Of a stretch of DNA of 56,811 nt, positions 33,149 to 42,512 are shown one piece after another; the first letter of the stretch is position 1; each line of letters begins with the position of its first letter. This stretch comes from 4484-232 sp964486555 (GTDB lineage: Bacteria > Thermotogota > Thermotogae > Thermotogales > Thermotogaceae). The position numbers were made by a program, and so were the translations under genes. The stretch is from assembly GCA_964486555.1 (NCBI GenBank), contig CAZANP010000005.1, positions 1 through 56,811 on the forward strand. The letters are read 5' to 3'. The notes beneath the pieces were generated by a model, which did not search any database, was not told the origin of the DNA, and saw only the letters and a program-made list of their open reading frames with translations.

Positions 33149-35439
33149 TGAGAGACGATCTAGAGCTTTTGGATTTCCCGAAAGTGATAGATCAGATAAA
33201 AAAGTACGCATATTCCTCAATGGGGAGGGAACTTCTAGACTCCTTTAAACCGGTTCTCTTTCCCTGGGACGAGCTCAAAAGGCTGGAAGAGATGATCGAT
33301 TACATCAACAAGGAAGGATCCCCACCAATTGAAGGAATCGAGGAAGTGGAGGATATATTCAAAAAACTGGAAAGTGGCTCTCTAGTAGAACCCTCCGAGC
33401 TTCTGAGAATAACGTATTTTCTGGAAAGTTCCCAGAAGTTGAAAGATATCTTCTCCAGTGAAAAAGATGAATATCCGAAAATATGGGAAAGATTTTCGAA
33501 CCTCCCTTCATTCGATCATTTTATCGGAGAGGTCAAAAGATGTATCTCCGAAGACGGTGAGATCGTTGACGATGCGAGTCCTAAGTTAAGGGATCTGAGA
33601 ATCAGAAAAAGAAGCCTCCAGAAGACACTGAAGAAAAAGGCTGAAGAGTATATAAACAAAAACAGAATGCTTCTTCAAGAGGATATATACGTTTTGAGAG
33701 ATGGTAGGTATCTCTTCCCAATAAAATCCAGCATGAAGGGAAAAGTCAGGGGAATAGTGCACCATGTTTCTTCATCGGGAGCAACCGTTTTCATGGAACC
33801 AGAGGAATTCGTGTTCTTGAACAACGATTTGAGATTCATTGAGGAAGAGGAAAGAGGAGAGATCAGTAGAATTCTGAGAAAACTGTCAAGACTCTTGACA
33901 GATAGATTGAAGGATCTGAAACTCGTACTGGATGCCATGGCGTATTACGATACGTTGCAAGCCAGAGCAAGGTTCGCTAAAGAGAATGAAGCAGTTGTGA
34001 TCTATCCAAAAACGGGCGGGAAGATAAAACTCGTGAATGCAAGACATCCATTGATTCCCAAGGAAACGGTGGTACCGATAACCGTAGAAGTTGGTGGAAA
34101 GAGCAAAGGGCTCGTTATAACAGGGCCTAACATGGGAGGAAAGACAGTAACATTGAAAACCATAGGACTTTTCACAGCTATGGCCATGGCAGGGTTTCCT
34201 GTATTGTGTGATCCCTCCTCAGAGATAAGAATATTCTCCAAGATATTGGTAGATATAGGAGAAGAACAGGATATAGAGCAAAGTTTGAGTACGTTTTCTT
34301 CTCACATGAAAAGGATAGTTGCTATCATGGAAGAAGCAGACGAAGATTCCCTGGTACTTTTGGATGAACTGGGCTCTGGTACCGACCCTGTGGAAGGTTC
34401 CGCACTCGCTATGGCTCTTATAGAAGAGCTGATAGAGAGAGGAGCAACTTTTGTCGTTACCACCCATTTGACACCTGTCAAGGTCTTCGCTATGAACAAT
34501 CAGTATGTTTTGAACGCTTCAATGGAATTCGATCCAGAGACCCTATCACCAACTTTCCACGTTCTCATGGGAGTTCCAGGTGGTTCCCACGCTTTTTACA
34601 TAGCAGAAAAACTCGGCTTGAAGAAAAATGTATTGGAGAGGGCAAAAACCAAGTTATCTCAAGAAGAGATGAAAATGGAGGACCTTATAAGGAGTTTGCA
34701 CGAGAGGATCGCACTTCTTGAAGAGGAAACTAAAAGGATGGAAGAGGAAAAAAGCAAGTATCTTGAAATGAGAAGGAAGTATGAGGAGGAGTACACAAGG
34801 TTGAAAAAAGAGAGGATAGAAGAATTCGATAAAGAGCTGAAGGATATCCGAGATTACATAAAGAAAGTGAAAAAGGAAATCGATGAAGCCATACATCTCA
34901 TGAAGAAGAAAAAGCTGGAAGAGATGAGGGAAATTTCGAAGAAATTGGAAAAGGAAAAGGAAAAGCTGGAGAAGATAGAAACGCCGACGGTTGAAACAGA
35001 AGAGTTGAAAGTTGGTGACAACGTTAGAATAAAGGATGGAACGAGTATAGGGAAAGTTATAGAAGTATTTGAAAAAGATCTGCTTGTGGATTTTGGAACC
35101 ATGAGAATGAGATTGCCAAGAAACATGGTTATCAAGGTGGAGAAGAAAGAGGAGACTTTCGAAAAATTGGATGCCATAAAAATAGAAAGGTTGGAAAAAC
35201 CAGAGGTTGACATAAGGGGTAAGACCATAGAAGAATCTGAACCTCTGATAAAAAACTTCATAGACAAACTCGTGATGTCGGATTTCAAAAAAGGTTACAT
35301 CATCCATGGTAAAGGAACAGGAAGACTCGCTGCAGGTGTTTGGGAAATTTTGAGGAAAGATCCAAGAGTTGTTTCCTACAGGTTCGGCATGCCTTCAGAG
35401 GGAGGTACCGGTGTGACCGTTGTGGAGGTGCGATCGTGA
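33145..35439 (+). CDS. mutS2: MutS2 ATPase/endonuclease
   Basis: 764 residues. MutS core and clamp-like helices, ABC-type ATPase with Walker A GPNMGGKTVTLKT, the signature STFSSHMKRI and Walker B VLLDELGSGTDP, a long charged coiled coil (about 500-620), a KOW-like segment (KVGDNVRIKDGTSIG) and a C-terminal Smr domain (VDIRGKTIEESEPL, GYIIHGKGTGRL). MutS2 restrains recombination and in other bacteria rescues collided ribosomes through Smr. The Smr motif here reads HGKGTG, intact. Start ATG 33145 or 33148; the stop of the previous gene lies between. Confidence 0.95.
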   Translation: MMRDDLELLDFPKVIDQIKKYAYSSMGRELLDSFKPVLFPWDELKRLEEMIDYINKEGSPPIEGIEEVEDIFKKLESGSLVEPSELLRITYFLESSQKLKDIFSSEKDEYPKIWERFSNLPSFDHFIGEVKRCISEDGEIVDDASPKLRDLRIRKRSLQKTLKKKAEEYINKNRMLLQEDIYVLRDGRYLFPIKSSMKGKVRGIVHHVSSSGATVFMEPEEFVFLNNDLRFIEEEERGEISRILRKLSRLLTDRLKDLKLVLDAMAYYDTLQARARFAKENEAVVIYPKTGGKIKLVNARHPLIPKETVVPITVEVGGKSKGLVITGPNMGGKTVTLKTIGLFTAMAMAGFPVLCDPSSEIRIFSKILVDIGEEQDIEQSLSTFSSHMKRIVAIMEEADEDSLVLLDELGSGTDPVEGSALAMALIEELIERGATFVVTTHLTPVKVFAMNNQYVLNASMEFDPETLSPTFHVLMGVPGGSHAFYIAEKLGLKKNVLERAKTKLSQEEMKMEDLIRSLHERIALLEEETKRMEEEKSKYLEMRRKYEEEYTRLKKERIEEFDKELKDIRDYIKKVKKEIDEAIHLMKKKKLEEMREISKKLEKEKEKLEKIETPTVETEELKVGDNVRIKDGTSIGKVIEVFEKDLLVDFGTMRMRLPRNMVIKVEKKEETFEKLDAIKIERLEKPEVDIRGKTIEESEPLIKNFIDKLVMSDFKKGYIIHGKGTGRLAAGVWEILRKDPRVVSYRFGMPSEGGTGVTVVEVRS

Positions 35440-37475
35440 TATTCGCTCTGGATGTGGGAACCGGGAAAATAGCCGGCCTCATTTCTTTCATGGAAAGAAA
35501 CATCTTGAAGATCGTTGACGTACAAATCGTCGAGCATGAAAACAGAGTCATGTTTGATGGGCAAGTACACGATGTCGCTCTGGTGGCGGAGGAAGTGTTG
35601 AATGTAAAGAAAGCTCTTGAAGAAAGAAACGAGACGAATCTCAAAGAAGTGGCCATTGCTCTTGCTGGAAGATACCTCAAAACCATTGTTGGAGAAGCCG
35701 AAAAAGATCTTTCCAGAGTGTCCAGTATAACCAGAGAAGACGTTTTGAGATTGGAGATAGAAGCTTTGAAAGATGCCAATTCGAAACTGGAAAATGAGGA
35801 TTTATACTGCGTGGGTTATTCGGTATTCGAATACAAATTGGATGGTGCTTGGATGAAAAAATTGGAAGGGCACAAAGGAGGAAAGGCATACGTAAAGATC
35901 GTCAGTGCGTTCTTACCAGTTCATGTCGTTGAATCGATGTTGAGAGTGCTTGAAATAGCGGATTTGAGGCCCATTCACATAACCCTTGAACCAATCGCCG
36001 CCATGGAATACCTCGTTCCACCGGATATGAGACTCCTGAATCTTGCCCTTGTGGACGTTGGAGCGGGAACAAGTGACATAGCTATTTCGAGAGAAGGGAC
36101 GATCGTGGCGTACGGTATGATACCCCTGGCAGGAGATGAAATAACGGAAGCTATAGCCCAGGAATTTCTGCTGGACTTCAAAAACGCTGAGGTTGTGAAG
36201 AGATCCTTGAGAGAAGGAAACGTCTTCAGAATAAAAAACGTCCTCGACAAAGAGGTGGTTTTGAACAGAGAGGAAATCATGGATACCATCGTACCCGTTA
36301 TCGACAGTATAACTTCGGAAATAGCTGAAAAGATTCTTGAATTGAACGGCAAACCACCAAAAGCAGTGATGGTCATAGGAGGAGGGGCTAAGGTCCCAAC
36401 CTTTATCGAGAAATTAGCAGAAAAACTCGAATTGCCAGAGGAGAGGGTTTCTTTAAAGAACATAGAGAACACAGAGTATGTAGATGATATGACAGGTATT
36501 CTCAAAGGAAGCGAGTTTGTAACACCAGTTGGTATAGCATACACCGCTTTCAAAAACATGGGGGCAGTTTTCTCAAGGGTAAGCGTTAACGGTGTTCCCA
36601 TCAAACTCATGGGATTGAACGGTCGTTACAGCGTGATGCAGGTGCTGCTTCAAGCTGGATATTCCTTCTCTGAAATAGTGAATGAAGGTACTGTCATTCT
36701 GGAGGTTAACGCTAAACCCCTGGTTAAAAAGGTTAAGGGATCGTTGGAAATACGTGTGAATGGTGAAAAAAAAGATTTTGATACCATTGTGAAAGACGGA
36801 GATAAGATCGAAATCAGAAAAAATGAAAATGCAAATGCGCTGAAATTGAGGGATGTAGTCGAACCAATAAGGGTTAGTATGAAAGGGGAAACTATAGAGA
36901 TCTTTCCCGATGTGAAACTGAACGGTGAAGTGGTGAATGATCCAGAAATTCCTTTGAAAGATGGGGACAAATTGGAATTTCCTGAGAAGGTATTGGTCTC
37001 AGACTTGAAGAAAAAGCTTGGATGGAGTTTTAAGATAATTCTCAACGGTGAGGAAAGAGAAGTGAAGGTTGGTAACATAGTTTTCATGAAAGGTGGAAAA
37101 ACGCTGCAAGATAACGATGAAATCTCCCTGGGAGAGGAATTGACAGCTCGGATGATCGATCATCCAACGGTCATGGATCTTCTGAAAAATCTGGTGCCTT
37201 TTATGGAGGTAACGTTCAACAACGAGAAATTAATGATTCCTTCAAAGAGAGTGTTCGTGAAGAATTCTGAGGGATATTTGGAAGAGAATGCGACACTCTC
37301 ACCGGATAATCCGATAACAGTGGAGCTCTCGGAGTCGAAACCCATAGTGGCTGATCTACTGAAGAAGCTGGATTTGGGAACTATCAAAAATTACGAGATC
37401 CTTAAGAACGGCAGAAAGGCTTCTTTCTCCGAAGAGATAAATGATGGGGACAACATAGTTTTTAGAACCTTCTGA
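35436..37475 (+). CDS. FtsA-like actin-family ATPase with long C-terminal repeat tail
   Basis: 679 residues, about 250 more than normal FtsA. GTG start at 35436 after GGAGGTGCGATC, overlapping the mutS2 stop (GTGA). Actin-fold motifs: phosphate-1 FALDVGTGKIAGL, a 1C-like insertion (VAIALAGRYLKTIVGEAEKDL), phosphate-2 LVDVGAGTSDIAI, and adenosine VMVIGGGAKVP. From about residue 380 the protein holds tandem beta-rich units, each ending in a turn such as VKDGDKIEI, LKDGDKLEF, LQDNDEISL and INDGDNIVF, which look like ubiquitin/ThiS-type beta-grasp repeats. There is no membrane-binding amphipathic C-terminus typical of FtsA. Role in division, polarity or pili is unknown. Confidence 0.8.
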   Translation: MIFALDVGTGKIAGLISFMERNILKIVDVQIVEHENRVMFDGQVHDVALVAEEVLNVKKALEERNETNLKEVAIALAGRYLKTIVGEAEKDLSRVSSITREDVLRLEIEALKDANSKLENEDLYCVGYSVFEYKLDGAWMKKLEGHKGGKAYVKIVSAFLPVHVVESMLRVLEIADLRPIHITLEPIAAMEYLVPPDMRLLNLALVDVGAGTSDIAISREGTIVAYGMIPLAGDEITEAIAQEFLLDFKNAEVVKRSLREGNVFRIKNVLDKEVVLNREEIMDTIVPVIDSITSEIAEKILELNGKPPKAVMVIGGGAKVPTFIEKLAEKLELPEERVSLKNIENTEYVDDMTGILKGSEFVTPVGIAYTAFKNMGAVFSRVSVNGVPIKLMGLNGRYSVMQVLLQAGYSFSEIVNEGTVILEVNAKPLVKKVKGSLEIRVNGEKKDFDTIVKDGDKIEIRKNENANALKLRDVVEPIRVSMKGETIEIFPDVKLNGEVVNDPEIPLKDGDKLEFPEKVLVSDLKKKLGWSFKIILNGEEREVKVGNIVFMKGGKTLQDNDEISLGEELTARMIDHPTVMDLLKNLVPFMEVTFNNEKLMIPSKRVFVKNSEGYLEENATLSPDNPITVELSESKPIVADLLKKLDLGTIKNYEILKNGRKASFSEEINDGDNIVFRTF

Positions 37476-37478
37476 TAC

Positions 37479-39170
37479 TCACTCTATTCCCAATTTTTCC
37501 ATTTTGTAGTAAAGTGTTCGAAGTCCTATCCCTAAGAGTTTCGCCGCTTTCATCCTGTTTCCACCGGTTCTTTTCAGAGCCATAGTTATGATCTTTTTCT
37601 CGTATTCTTTTACCAGTTCCTTTAAAGTTCCCTTTTTCACGAAAGTTTCTCCCTTTTTGGACATTTCAAGAGGTGGTAGATGATGAGGCTCTATCATCCT
37701 CTCATCCATATCCATGTTTATCATAGCCCTTCCAAGAACATTTTCTAGTTCTCTTATGTTTCCAGGCCAATCGTAGGACAGTAGAATCTTCAACGCTTCT
37801 TGAGATATTCCTTCCACAGATCTTCCGTATTCTTGATTGAGTTTTCTTATGATATGAAACGTCAGAAGTGGTATATCCTTCCTTCTCTCCCTGAGAGGAG
37901 GCAGGTGTATTGGGAAAACGTTTATCCTGTAGTAAAGATCAGGTAGGAATTTCTCCTGTTCCACAAGCTCTTCAAGATTCATGTTGGTTGCCGCTATTAT
38001 TCTGACGTTGACCTTCACGGGAGTGTTTCCACCAACTCTTATGAATTCTTTCTCCTCCATGAACCTCAAAAGTTTAGGTTGAACGTGTAAAGGCATCTTC
38101 CCTATCTCATCCAGAAAGAGCGTTCCACCATCTGCTTCCTCTATCAAACCTTTCTTACCACCCCTTCTTGCTCCTGTGAAAGCTCCCTCTTCGTATCCAA
38201 AAAGTTCTGATTCTATGATTCCCTCAGGTATGGCAGAACAATTGACACTGACGAATGGCCCTCTTCTTCTATCGCTTGCGTTATGTATCGCATGCGCGAA
38301 CAGTTCTTTACCTGTTCCACTCTCTCCTATTAAAAGGACCGTCGCCGAAGTTTGTGCAACCTTTTTTGCCTGTTCTACAGCCACCTTCATCTTTTCACTG
38401 ACGGCAACGATATCCTCGAAGGTGTACCTTGCACTCATTCTCCTGATGAGTCTCTTTGCTTCTTCCAATTCTCGTGTTAACTTGATGATCTCAGAGACAT
38501 CGTGTATCACGGCAACGCTCCCTCTGAACTCTCCTTTCACGAAAAGTGGCGTCACGTTGACGATCACATCTTTCCTGTTAGGTCCCACCTTGAGTTTCGC
38601 ACCGTATATGGGTTTTTTGATCTTTGCAACTTTCATGTGGATACTTTCTCCCTCTGCGATATCAACCGTTGCCGGTTTTCCTATGACATCACTTGGAAGA
38701 AGGCCCGTTATCCTCGTATACGCTTTATTGACGAGCACGATCCTTCCTTCAGCATCGGCAACGGATATGGCATCGTTAGTCGAATCTATTATCGCAGAGA
38801 GCATCGCTTCAACTTCCTTCAGATTTGTAACCTCTTCCGCCATCTTCTGAACACTTGTAATATCTCTGAAAACAGCCACAGCACCTATGATATTTCCCTC
38901 AGCATCCCTTATGGGTATTCTGGAAGTTATTATCACGTTTTCTCCGACATTCTGAATCCTGTCTATCTCTGGTACTCCCGTTGAAAGAACAATATGAAGA
39001 CGTGTATTTGGAATGGAATCGACCACATATCTACCCAGTACATCTTCTGGCCTAACGTTCAGAATAAGGGAGGCCCTTCTATTCATGTAAGTTATCTTTC
39101 CTTCTTTATCGATGGCTATGATTCCTTCAACTATCGCGTTCAATACCTTTTCAAAGAGTTCCTTCTCCAT
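37479..39170 (-). CDS. PAS-PAS sigma-54-type transcriptional activator
   Basis: 563 residues. Two PAS domains at about 1-110 (LNAIVEGIIAIDKEGKITYMN) and 125-235 (ISVADAEGRIVLVNKAYTRI), then the AAA+ domain (about 255-490) with Walker A GESGTGKELFAHAIH, the sigma-54-contact loop EEGAFTGARRGG (GAFTGA intact), GGTLFLDEIGKM (Walker B) and FPIHLPPLRERRKDIPLL. A Fis-type HTH closes it (GGNRMKAAKLLGIGLRTLYY). The GAFTGA loop means it should work with RpoN. Start ATG 39170 after GAGGAGTGGTACTC, inside the end of ksgA. Last gene of the DUF4912-GH57-ksgA operon. Ligand of the PAS domains unknown. Confidence 0.9.
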   Translation of the reverse strand: MEKELFEKVLNAIVEGIIAIDKEGKITYMNRRASLILNVRPEDVLGRYVVDSIPNTRLHIVLSTGVPEIDRIQNVGENVIITSRIPIRDAEGNIIGAVAVFRDITSVQKMAEEVTNLKEVEAMLSAIIDSTNDAISVADAEGRIVLVNKAYTRITGLLPSDVIGKPATVDIAEGESIHMKVAKIKKPIYGAKLKVGPNRKDVIVNVTPLFVKGEFRGSVAVIHDVSEIIKLTRELEEAKRLIRRMSARYTFEDIVAVSEKMKVAVEQAKKVAQTSATVLLIGESGTGKELFAHAIHNASDRRRGPFVSVNCSAIPEGIIESELFGYEEGAFTGARRGGKKGLIEEADGGTLFLDEIGKMPLHVQPKLLRFMEEKEFIRVGGNTPVKVNVRIIAATNMNLEELVEQEKFLPDLYYRINVFPIHLPPLRERRKDIPLLTFHIIRKLNQEYGRSVEGISQEALKILLSYDWPGNIRELENVLGRAMINMDMDERMIEPHHLPPLEMSKKGETFVKKGTLKELVKEYEKKIITMALKRTGGNRMKAAKLLGIGLRTLYYKMEKLGIE

Positions 39171-39952
39171 GAGTACCACTCCTCAAAAAGATTGATGATA
39201 TCTTCCAGTAACAGATTTTCGGGTCTCTTCATGGGATCTATACCAAGTTTTTCGAGGATCGTTTCCGGCTTTTCAAACAGATCCTTGAGATTGTTCCTCA
39301 CTGTCTTTCTCCTTCTTGAAAAGAGCCTGCCTAGAAAGAAGGAAAAGGCTTCGAAGTCTTCCACTTCTTTCTTCCTCTTAAGCAGCACAACCGTTGAATC
39401 CACTTGAGGATTGGGGACAAAATGTGATCTGGAGACATCGAAGAGTTTCTCAACGTTACACACCACTTTCGAAAGGGCAGAGATGTATCCGAAATTTCTT
39501 GTACCGGGTCTTGCCAGGATCCTATCTGCCACCTCTTTCTGAACCATGATAACAGCGTAGGAAAACTTCGTTTTGAAAATCTTTTCGAGGATAGGTCCAG
39601 TTATATTGTACGGTATGTTCGAGATGAACTTGACATTCTCTGGAAGGGTTTTGACGTCAACTTTCAGGAAATCTTCGAAGAAGATCTTCACGTTTTTATA
39701 ATGAGAGAGCCTATTCTCCAGTAAAGGTTTGAAACGTTCGTCTATTTCGTAACCGATCACAACGGCTCCCGTTTTCGCCAATTCCTCGGTGAGTGTCCCG
39801 GCTCCAACCCCGATTTCTACGACGATATCATCGGGAGATATCCCCGACACCTCCACTATTTTCTTAGCGATCCTATCATCAGATAGGAGATGCTGACCCA
39901 AACTCTTCCTGAGTTTTATGTTGTACTTTCTCAAAAGCTCTGATGTCTTCAA
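39140..39952 (-). CDS. ksgA: 16S rRNA dimethyladenosine transferase KsgA
   Basis: 270 residues. SAM-dependent dimethylation of two adjacent adenosines in helix 45 of 16S rRNA. N-terminal LRKSLGQHLLSDDRIAKKIV (KxxGQxxL motif), SAM site VVEIGVGAGTLTEELA, catalytic motif FISNIPYNITGPILEKI (NIPY), FVPNPQVDSTVV in the C-terminal part. TTG start: TTGA overlaps the stop of the GH57 gene. Its 3' end overlaps the activator start by 31 nt. Its place in a carbohydrate operon is odd but probably only reflects packing of genes. Confidence 0.94.
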   Translation of the reverse strand: MKTSELLRKYNIKLRKSLGQHLLSDDRIAKKIVEVSGISPDDIVVEIGVGAGTLTEELAKTGAVVIGYEIDERFKPLLENRLSHYKNVKIFFEDFLKVDVKTLPENVKFISNIPYNITGPILEKIFKTKFSYAVIMVQKEVADRILARPGTRNFGYISALSKVVCNVEKLFDVSRSHFVPNPQVDSTVVLLKRKKEVEDFEAFSFFLGRLFSRRRKTVRNNLKDLFEKPETILEKLGIDPMKRPENLLLEDIINLFEEWYSWRRNSLKRY

Positions 39953-41556
39953 GAGACTTCCCCTACTTTCAGATAGACTCGATAATCGATGTCATCGAAG
40001 ATACCATCAACCCATTCATAATAAGATAGTCTTTCTTCATCTATCTTCCCTTTTGACAGTTGATCGTAGATATCGAGGAACCTCATTATGTGTTTTTTCA
40101 CCCTGTTTACAGCGTAATCAACACTCGTTCCCGTCGTTATTATGAAAGCCCAATCGCTCGATTGAGCGAGTAACAATTCCCTTGCCATTTGTTTCAAAGC
40201 TCTATCAATTAAAGGATCCTCCGTGTTTTCGAATTTTTCCACCATCTCAGTCATCTTTTCGATCATCTCGTGAACGTGAGGGTATATCCAGTCGTTCTTT
40301 CCATTCAACCACACTTCGTAATATCCATTGGCTCCCCAGGAAGAGGCAGCAGGGGTTACCATTTGGACAACGTCGAGTTTATCTATTATCTCTGATGGAG
40401 TGGCTAGCTTTATAGTGCTCTGTTCCTTCAACAGCTTTATGAACTCTTCAAGGAAGATAACCCCTTCGTACCACCAGTGACCGAATAGCTCTGCATCGAA
40501 CGGAGCAACTATAATGGGTTCAACTCCCATCAGAGAGAATAGTCTCTCGACTTGCTTTACCTTCTTGTAGAGAAAATCTCTTGCATGTTCCTTTGCCACC
40601 ATTCTGGCTTCATCTATGTCGTAAAGTTCTTTCTTCGAAAGATCCAGATCCTTGGACGTGATCTTATGGTACTTTATCCCCGTGTTCACCCGAACTCCAG
40701 ATGGATCTATGTAAGGCTTTATATAATCGTACTCTCTATCAAAGCCTATATCCCTGTAGAACTCTCTGTAGCGATGATCGCCTGGATATCCAACTGTGGC
40801 GCTCCAGACTTGTTCACTCGATTCTGGATCCCTTGCGAAAGCGAAGACCTCAGAGGGTGTTATGATCGGTCTGTACACACCGTACCTTGGCTGATCGTCA
40901 GCGTACCAAAAAGCGTGAGAATCAACAAAGAAGTATTCAATACCGGCCTCCGCAAGGTATCTGTCCAACTCAAGGAAGTAGCCACATTCGGCAAGCCATA
41001 TTCCTCTGGGCCTTCTATCAAAATATTTTTCATAAGTTTTTATCCCCATCTCTATTTGAGCTCTCACAGCTTGAGGATATATCTCCATCAATGGTAAAAA
41101 ACCATGAGTCGCATTGCAAGTCACAAGCTCCACGTAACCCTTTTCTTGATATTCTCCAAATGGTTTCAAAAGATCCCCTTTTAAGTCTTCTCTGAACACT
41201 CTTAGGATTTCTTTGAAGTATTCGAAGTAATACCTTGCCATTTTGTTCTTCTTCGGATGCTCAGATTTGGTTCTTTCCACCTCTTTCTCCGCCAGTTCTA
41301 TCAACTTTTCCATGTGTCTTTCAAATTTTTTCTGCATATCTTCAGAAGATAGCATCTCCATGAGTGGAGGGGTTATCGACATGGTTATCCTGAAGGGCAC
41401 ATCATCTTTTTCAAGCTTTCTGAACATCATAATCAACGGAATATAAGTCTCCATCATTGCTTCGAAGAGCCACCGTTCCTCCAGAAATTCATCGTACTCT
41501 GGGTGTTTTATATATGGAAGATGAGCGTGAAGAAAGAGTATCATGTATCCTTTCAT
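39949..41556 (-). CDS. GH57 glucan branching enzyme/alpha-amylase (AmyC type)
   Basis: 535 residues, glycoside hydrolase family 57. Very similar to the T. maritima AmyC (known structure, from memory TM1438). Motifs: FLHAHLPYIKHPEYDEFLEE at the N-terminus (HxHxPY), GIWLAECGYFLELD with the nucleophile Glu, and APFDAELFGHWWYEG with the acid/base Asp. GH57 proteins with this layout have mostly turned out to be 1,4-alpha-glucan branching enzymes working on glycogen. No signal peptide, so it is intracellular. ATG after GGAGGGATACT, overlapping the DUF4912 gene by 4 nt. Confidence 0.92.
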   Translation of the reverse strand: MKGYMILFLHAHLPYIKHPEYDEFLEERWLFEAMMETYIPLIMMFRKLEKDDVPFRITMSITPPLMEMLSSEDMQKKFERHMEKLIELAEKEVERTKSEHPKKNKMARYYFEYFKEILRVFREDLKGDLLKPFGEYQEKGYVELVTCNATHGFLPLMEIYPQAVRAQIEMGIKTYEKYFDRRPRGIWLAECGYFLELDRYLAEAGIEYFFVDSHAFWYADDQPRYGVYRPIITPSEVFAFARDPESSEQVWSATVGYPGDHRYREFYRDIGFDREYDYIKPYIDPSGVRVNTGIKYHKITSKDLDLSKKELYDIDEARMVAKEHARDFLYKKVKQVERLFSLMGVEPIIVAPFDAELFGHWWYEGVIFLEEFIKLLKEQSTIKLATPSEIIDKLDVVQMVTPAASSWGANGYYEVWLNGKNDWIYPHVHEMIEKMTEMVEKFENTEDPLIDRALKQMARELLLAQSSDWAFIITTGTSVDYAVNRVKKHIMRFLDIYDQLSKGKIDEERLSYYEWVDGIFDDIDYRVYLKVGEVS

Positions 41557-42311
41557 AGTATCCCTCCACTTCTAACACTTTCCCAAAGGAACGCTCCTCC
41601 TCCTGAATATTCAACACCTTTTCCTGGAGATGAAACCCTCACTCTCTCGACAGGTTTGATGACAACTCCTTTGGACGGAGAGACACTTCTTCTTCTCTTC
41701 CTCAAGTCGTACCACCTTTCTCTATTGGAAGGTGATGGGGAATTGGAAGGTGTCCTTGCGACGTTCGATCTCATTAAAGGGACGAACTCCCCATAAGGAG
41801 TCTTATAACCAAGTTCCGCCAGATAATCGGTGTTGGGCATGGGGACGTTGATGTAGTAATTACTCGTATATCTTACATCGATGTAAGCTTCAAAGGTCCT
41901 GTGTGCGTTCTTTCCATCGAAGATGATATAAGTGACGTCGTGAACTCTAAGAACCACAGAACTTCCTGGCTCCAGATTTTCCACGATTTTTCTGGTCTCA
42001 GGTGACATATCCCAGTAAACGAAGAGCCAATTCGGGTTCACTGGCAAAAGAACCAGCTTATCTTTATTGTAGGTTTTTGGTAATTCTTTGATCTCCTCAA
42101 CCCTTTTCTCCTCAACCTTGACACCAGGACTTGTGGCTGAGGATCTAGTCTCGGCGGTTTCTTTTTTCAGAAAATCTCTGATGGCACGTATGACTTCCCT
42201 TTTTTTCATAGATTTTCTCAATCGTACACCCAATTGCTTTGCAAATTTCTTCAAATCCTGTATTTTTGGGTTGGTATCGAGCCATGCCAGTATTTCCTCT
42301 TTCCTCTTCAT
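41553..42311 (-). CDS. DUF4912 protein, partner of the GH57 enzyme
   Basis: 252 residues. N-terminal helical domain (LDTNPKIQDLKKFAKQLGVR, SMKKREVIRAIRDFL) like a Rho-N/SAP segment. The DUF4912 domain at about 85-185 has LVLLPVNPNWLFVYWDMSPE, VVLRVHDVTYIIFDG and PMPNTDYLAELGYKT. The C-terminal 70 residues are low complexity, rich in Ser, Pro, Arg and Gly. DUF4912 occurs beside GH57 branching enzymes and glycogen genes in many bacteria, so it may help to bind or organise alpha-glucan; this is inference. First gene of the operon, ATG after GAGGGGAAAAGAC. Confidence 0.85.
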   Translation of the reverse strand: MKRKEEILAWLDTNPKIQDLKKFAKQLGVRLRKSMKKREVIRAIRDFLKKETAETRSSATSPGVKVEEKRVEEIKELPKTYNKDKLVLLPVNPNWLFVYWDMSPETRKIVENLEPGSSVVLRVHDVTYIIFDGKNAHRTFEAYIDVRYTSNYYINVPMPNTDYLAELGYKTPYGEFVPLMRSNVARTPSNSPSPSNRERWYDLRKRRRSVSPSKGVVIKPVERVRVSSPGKGVEYSGGGAFLWESVRSGGIL

Positions 42312-42344
42312 GTCTTTTCCCCTCCTTTACATTTCATTGAAAGA

Positions 42345-42374
42345 ATTATAACACAAGTTGTTTTTGGTTGTAAA
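42345..42374 (-). promoter_or_regulatory. Promoter of the DUF4912-GH57-ksgA operon
   Basis: Minus strand TTTACA (42374-42369), 18-bp spacer, consensus TATAAT (42350-42345). Predicted start near 42338, 27 nt before the DUF4912 ATG. Confidence 0.7.
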
Positions 42375-42483
42375 TCCATCAATCTCAAAGATTTTGATAA
42401 ATATTTTCCAATAATTCCAAATAATAATATAGCATCGCGCGTAATTGCCATTAATAACTATGAAAATTTAAGGTGAAGGGGGA

Positions 42484-42492
42484 TGTTATAAT
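42484..42492 (+). promoter_or_regulatory. Extended -10 promoter of the Mut7-C/kinase operon
   Basis: TGTTATAAT: TGn extension with TATAAT (42487-42492); no clear -35. Predicted start near 42499, about 14 nt before the ATG. The 200-bp region to the divergent DUF4912 gene is AT-rich and holds only these two promoters. Confidence 0.6.
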
Positions 42493-42512
42493 CACTACAG
42501 AGGTGTTTAGAT

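Noticed and set aside
34654..35307. 217-codon open frame on the minus strand
   Set aside because: It is opposite the mutS2 coiled coil; Phe/Leu-rich because of Lys/Glu codons on the other strand.
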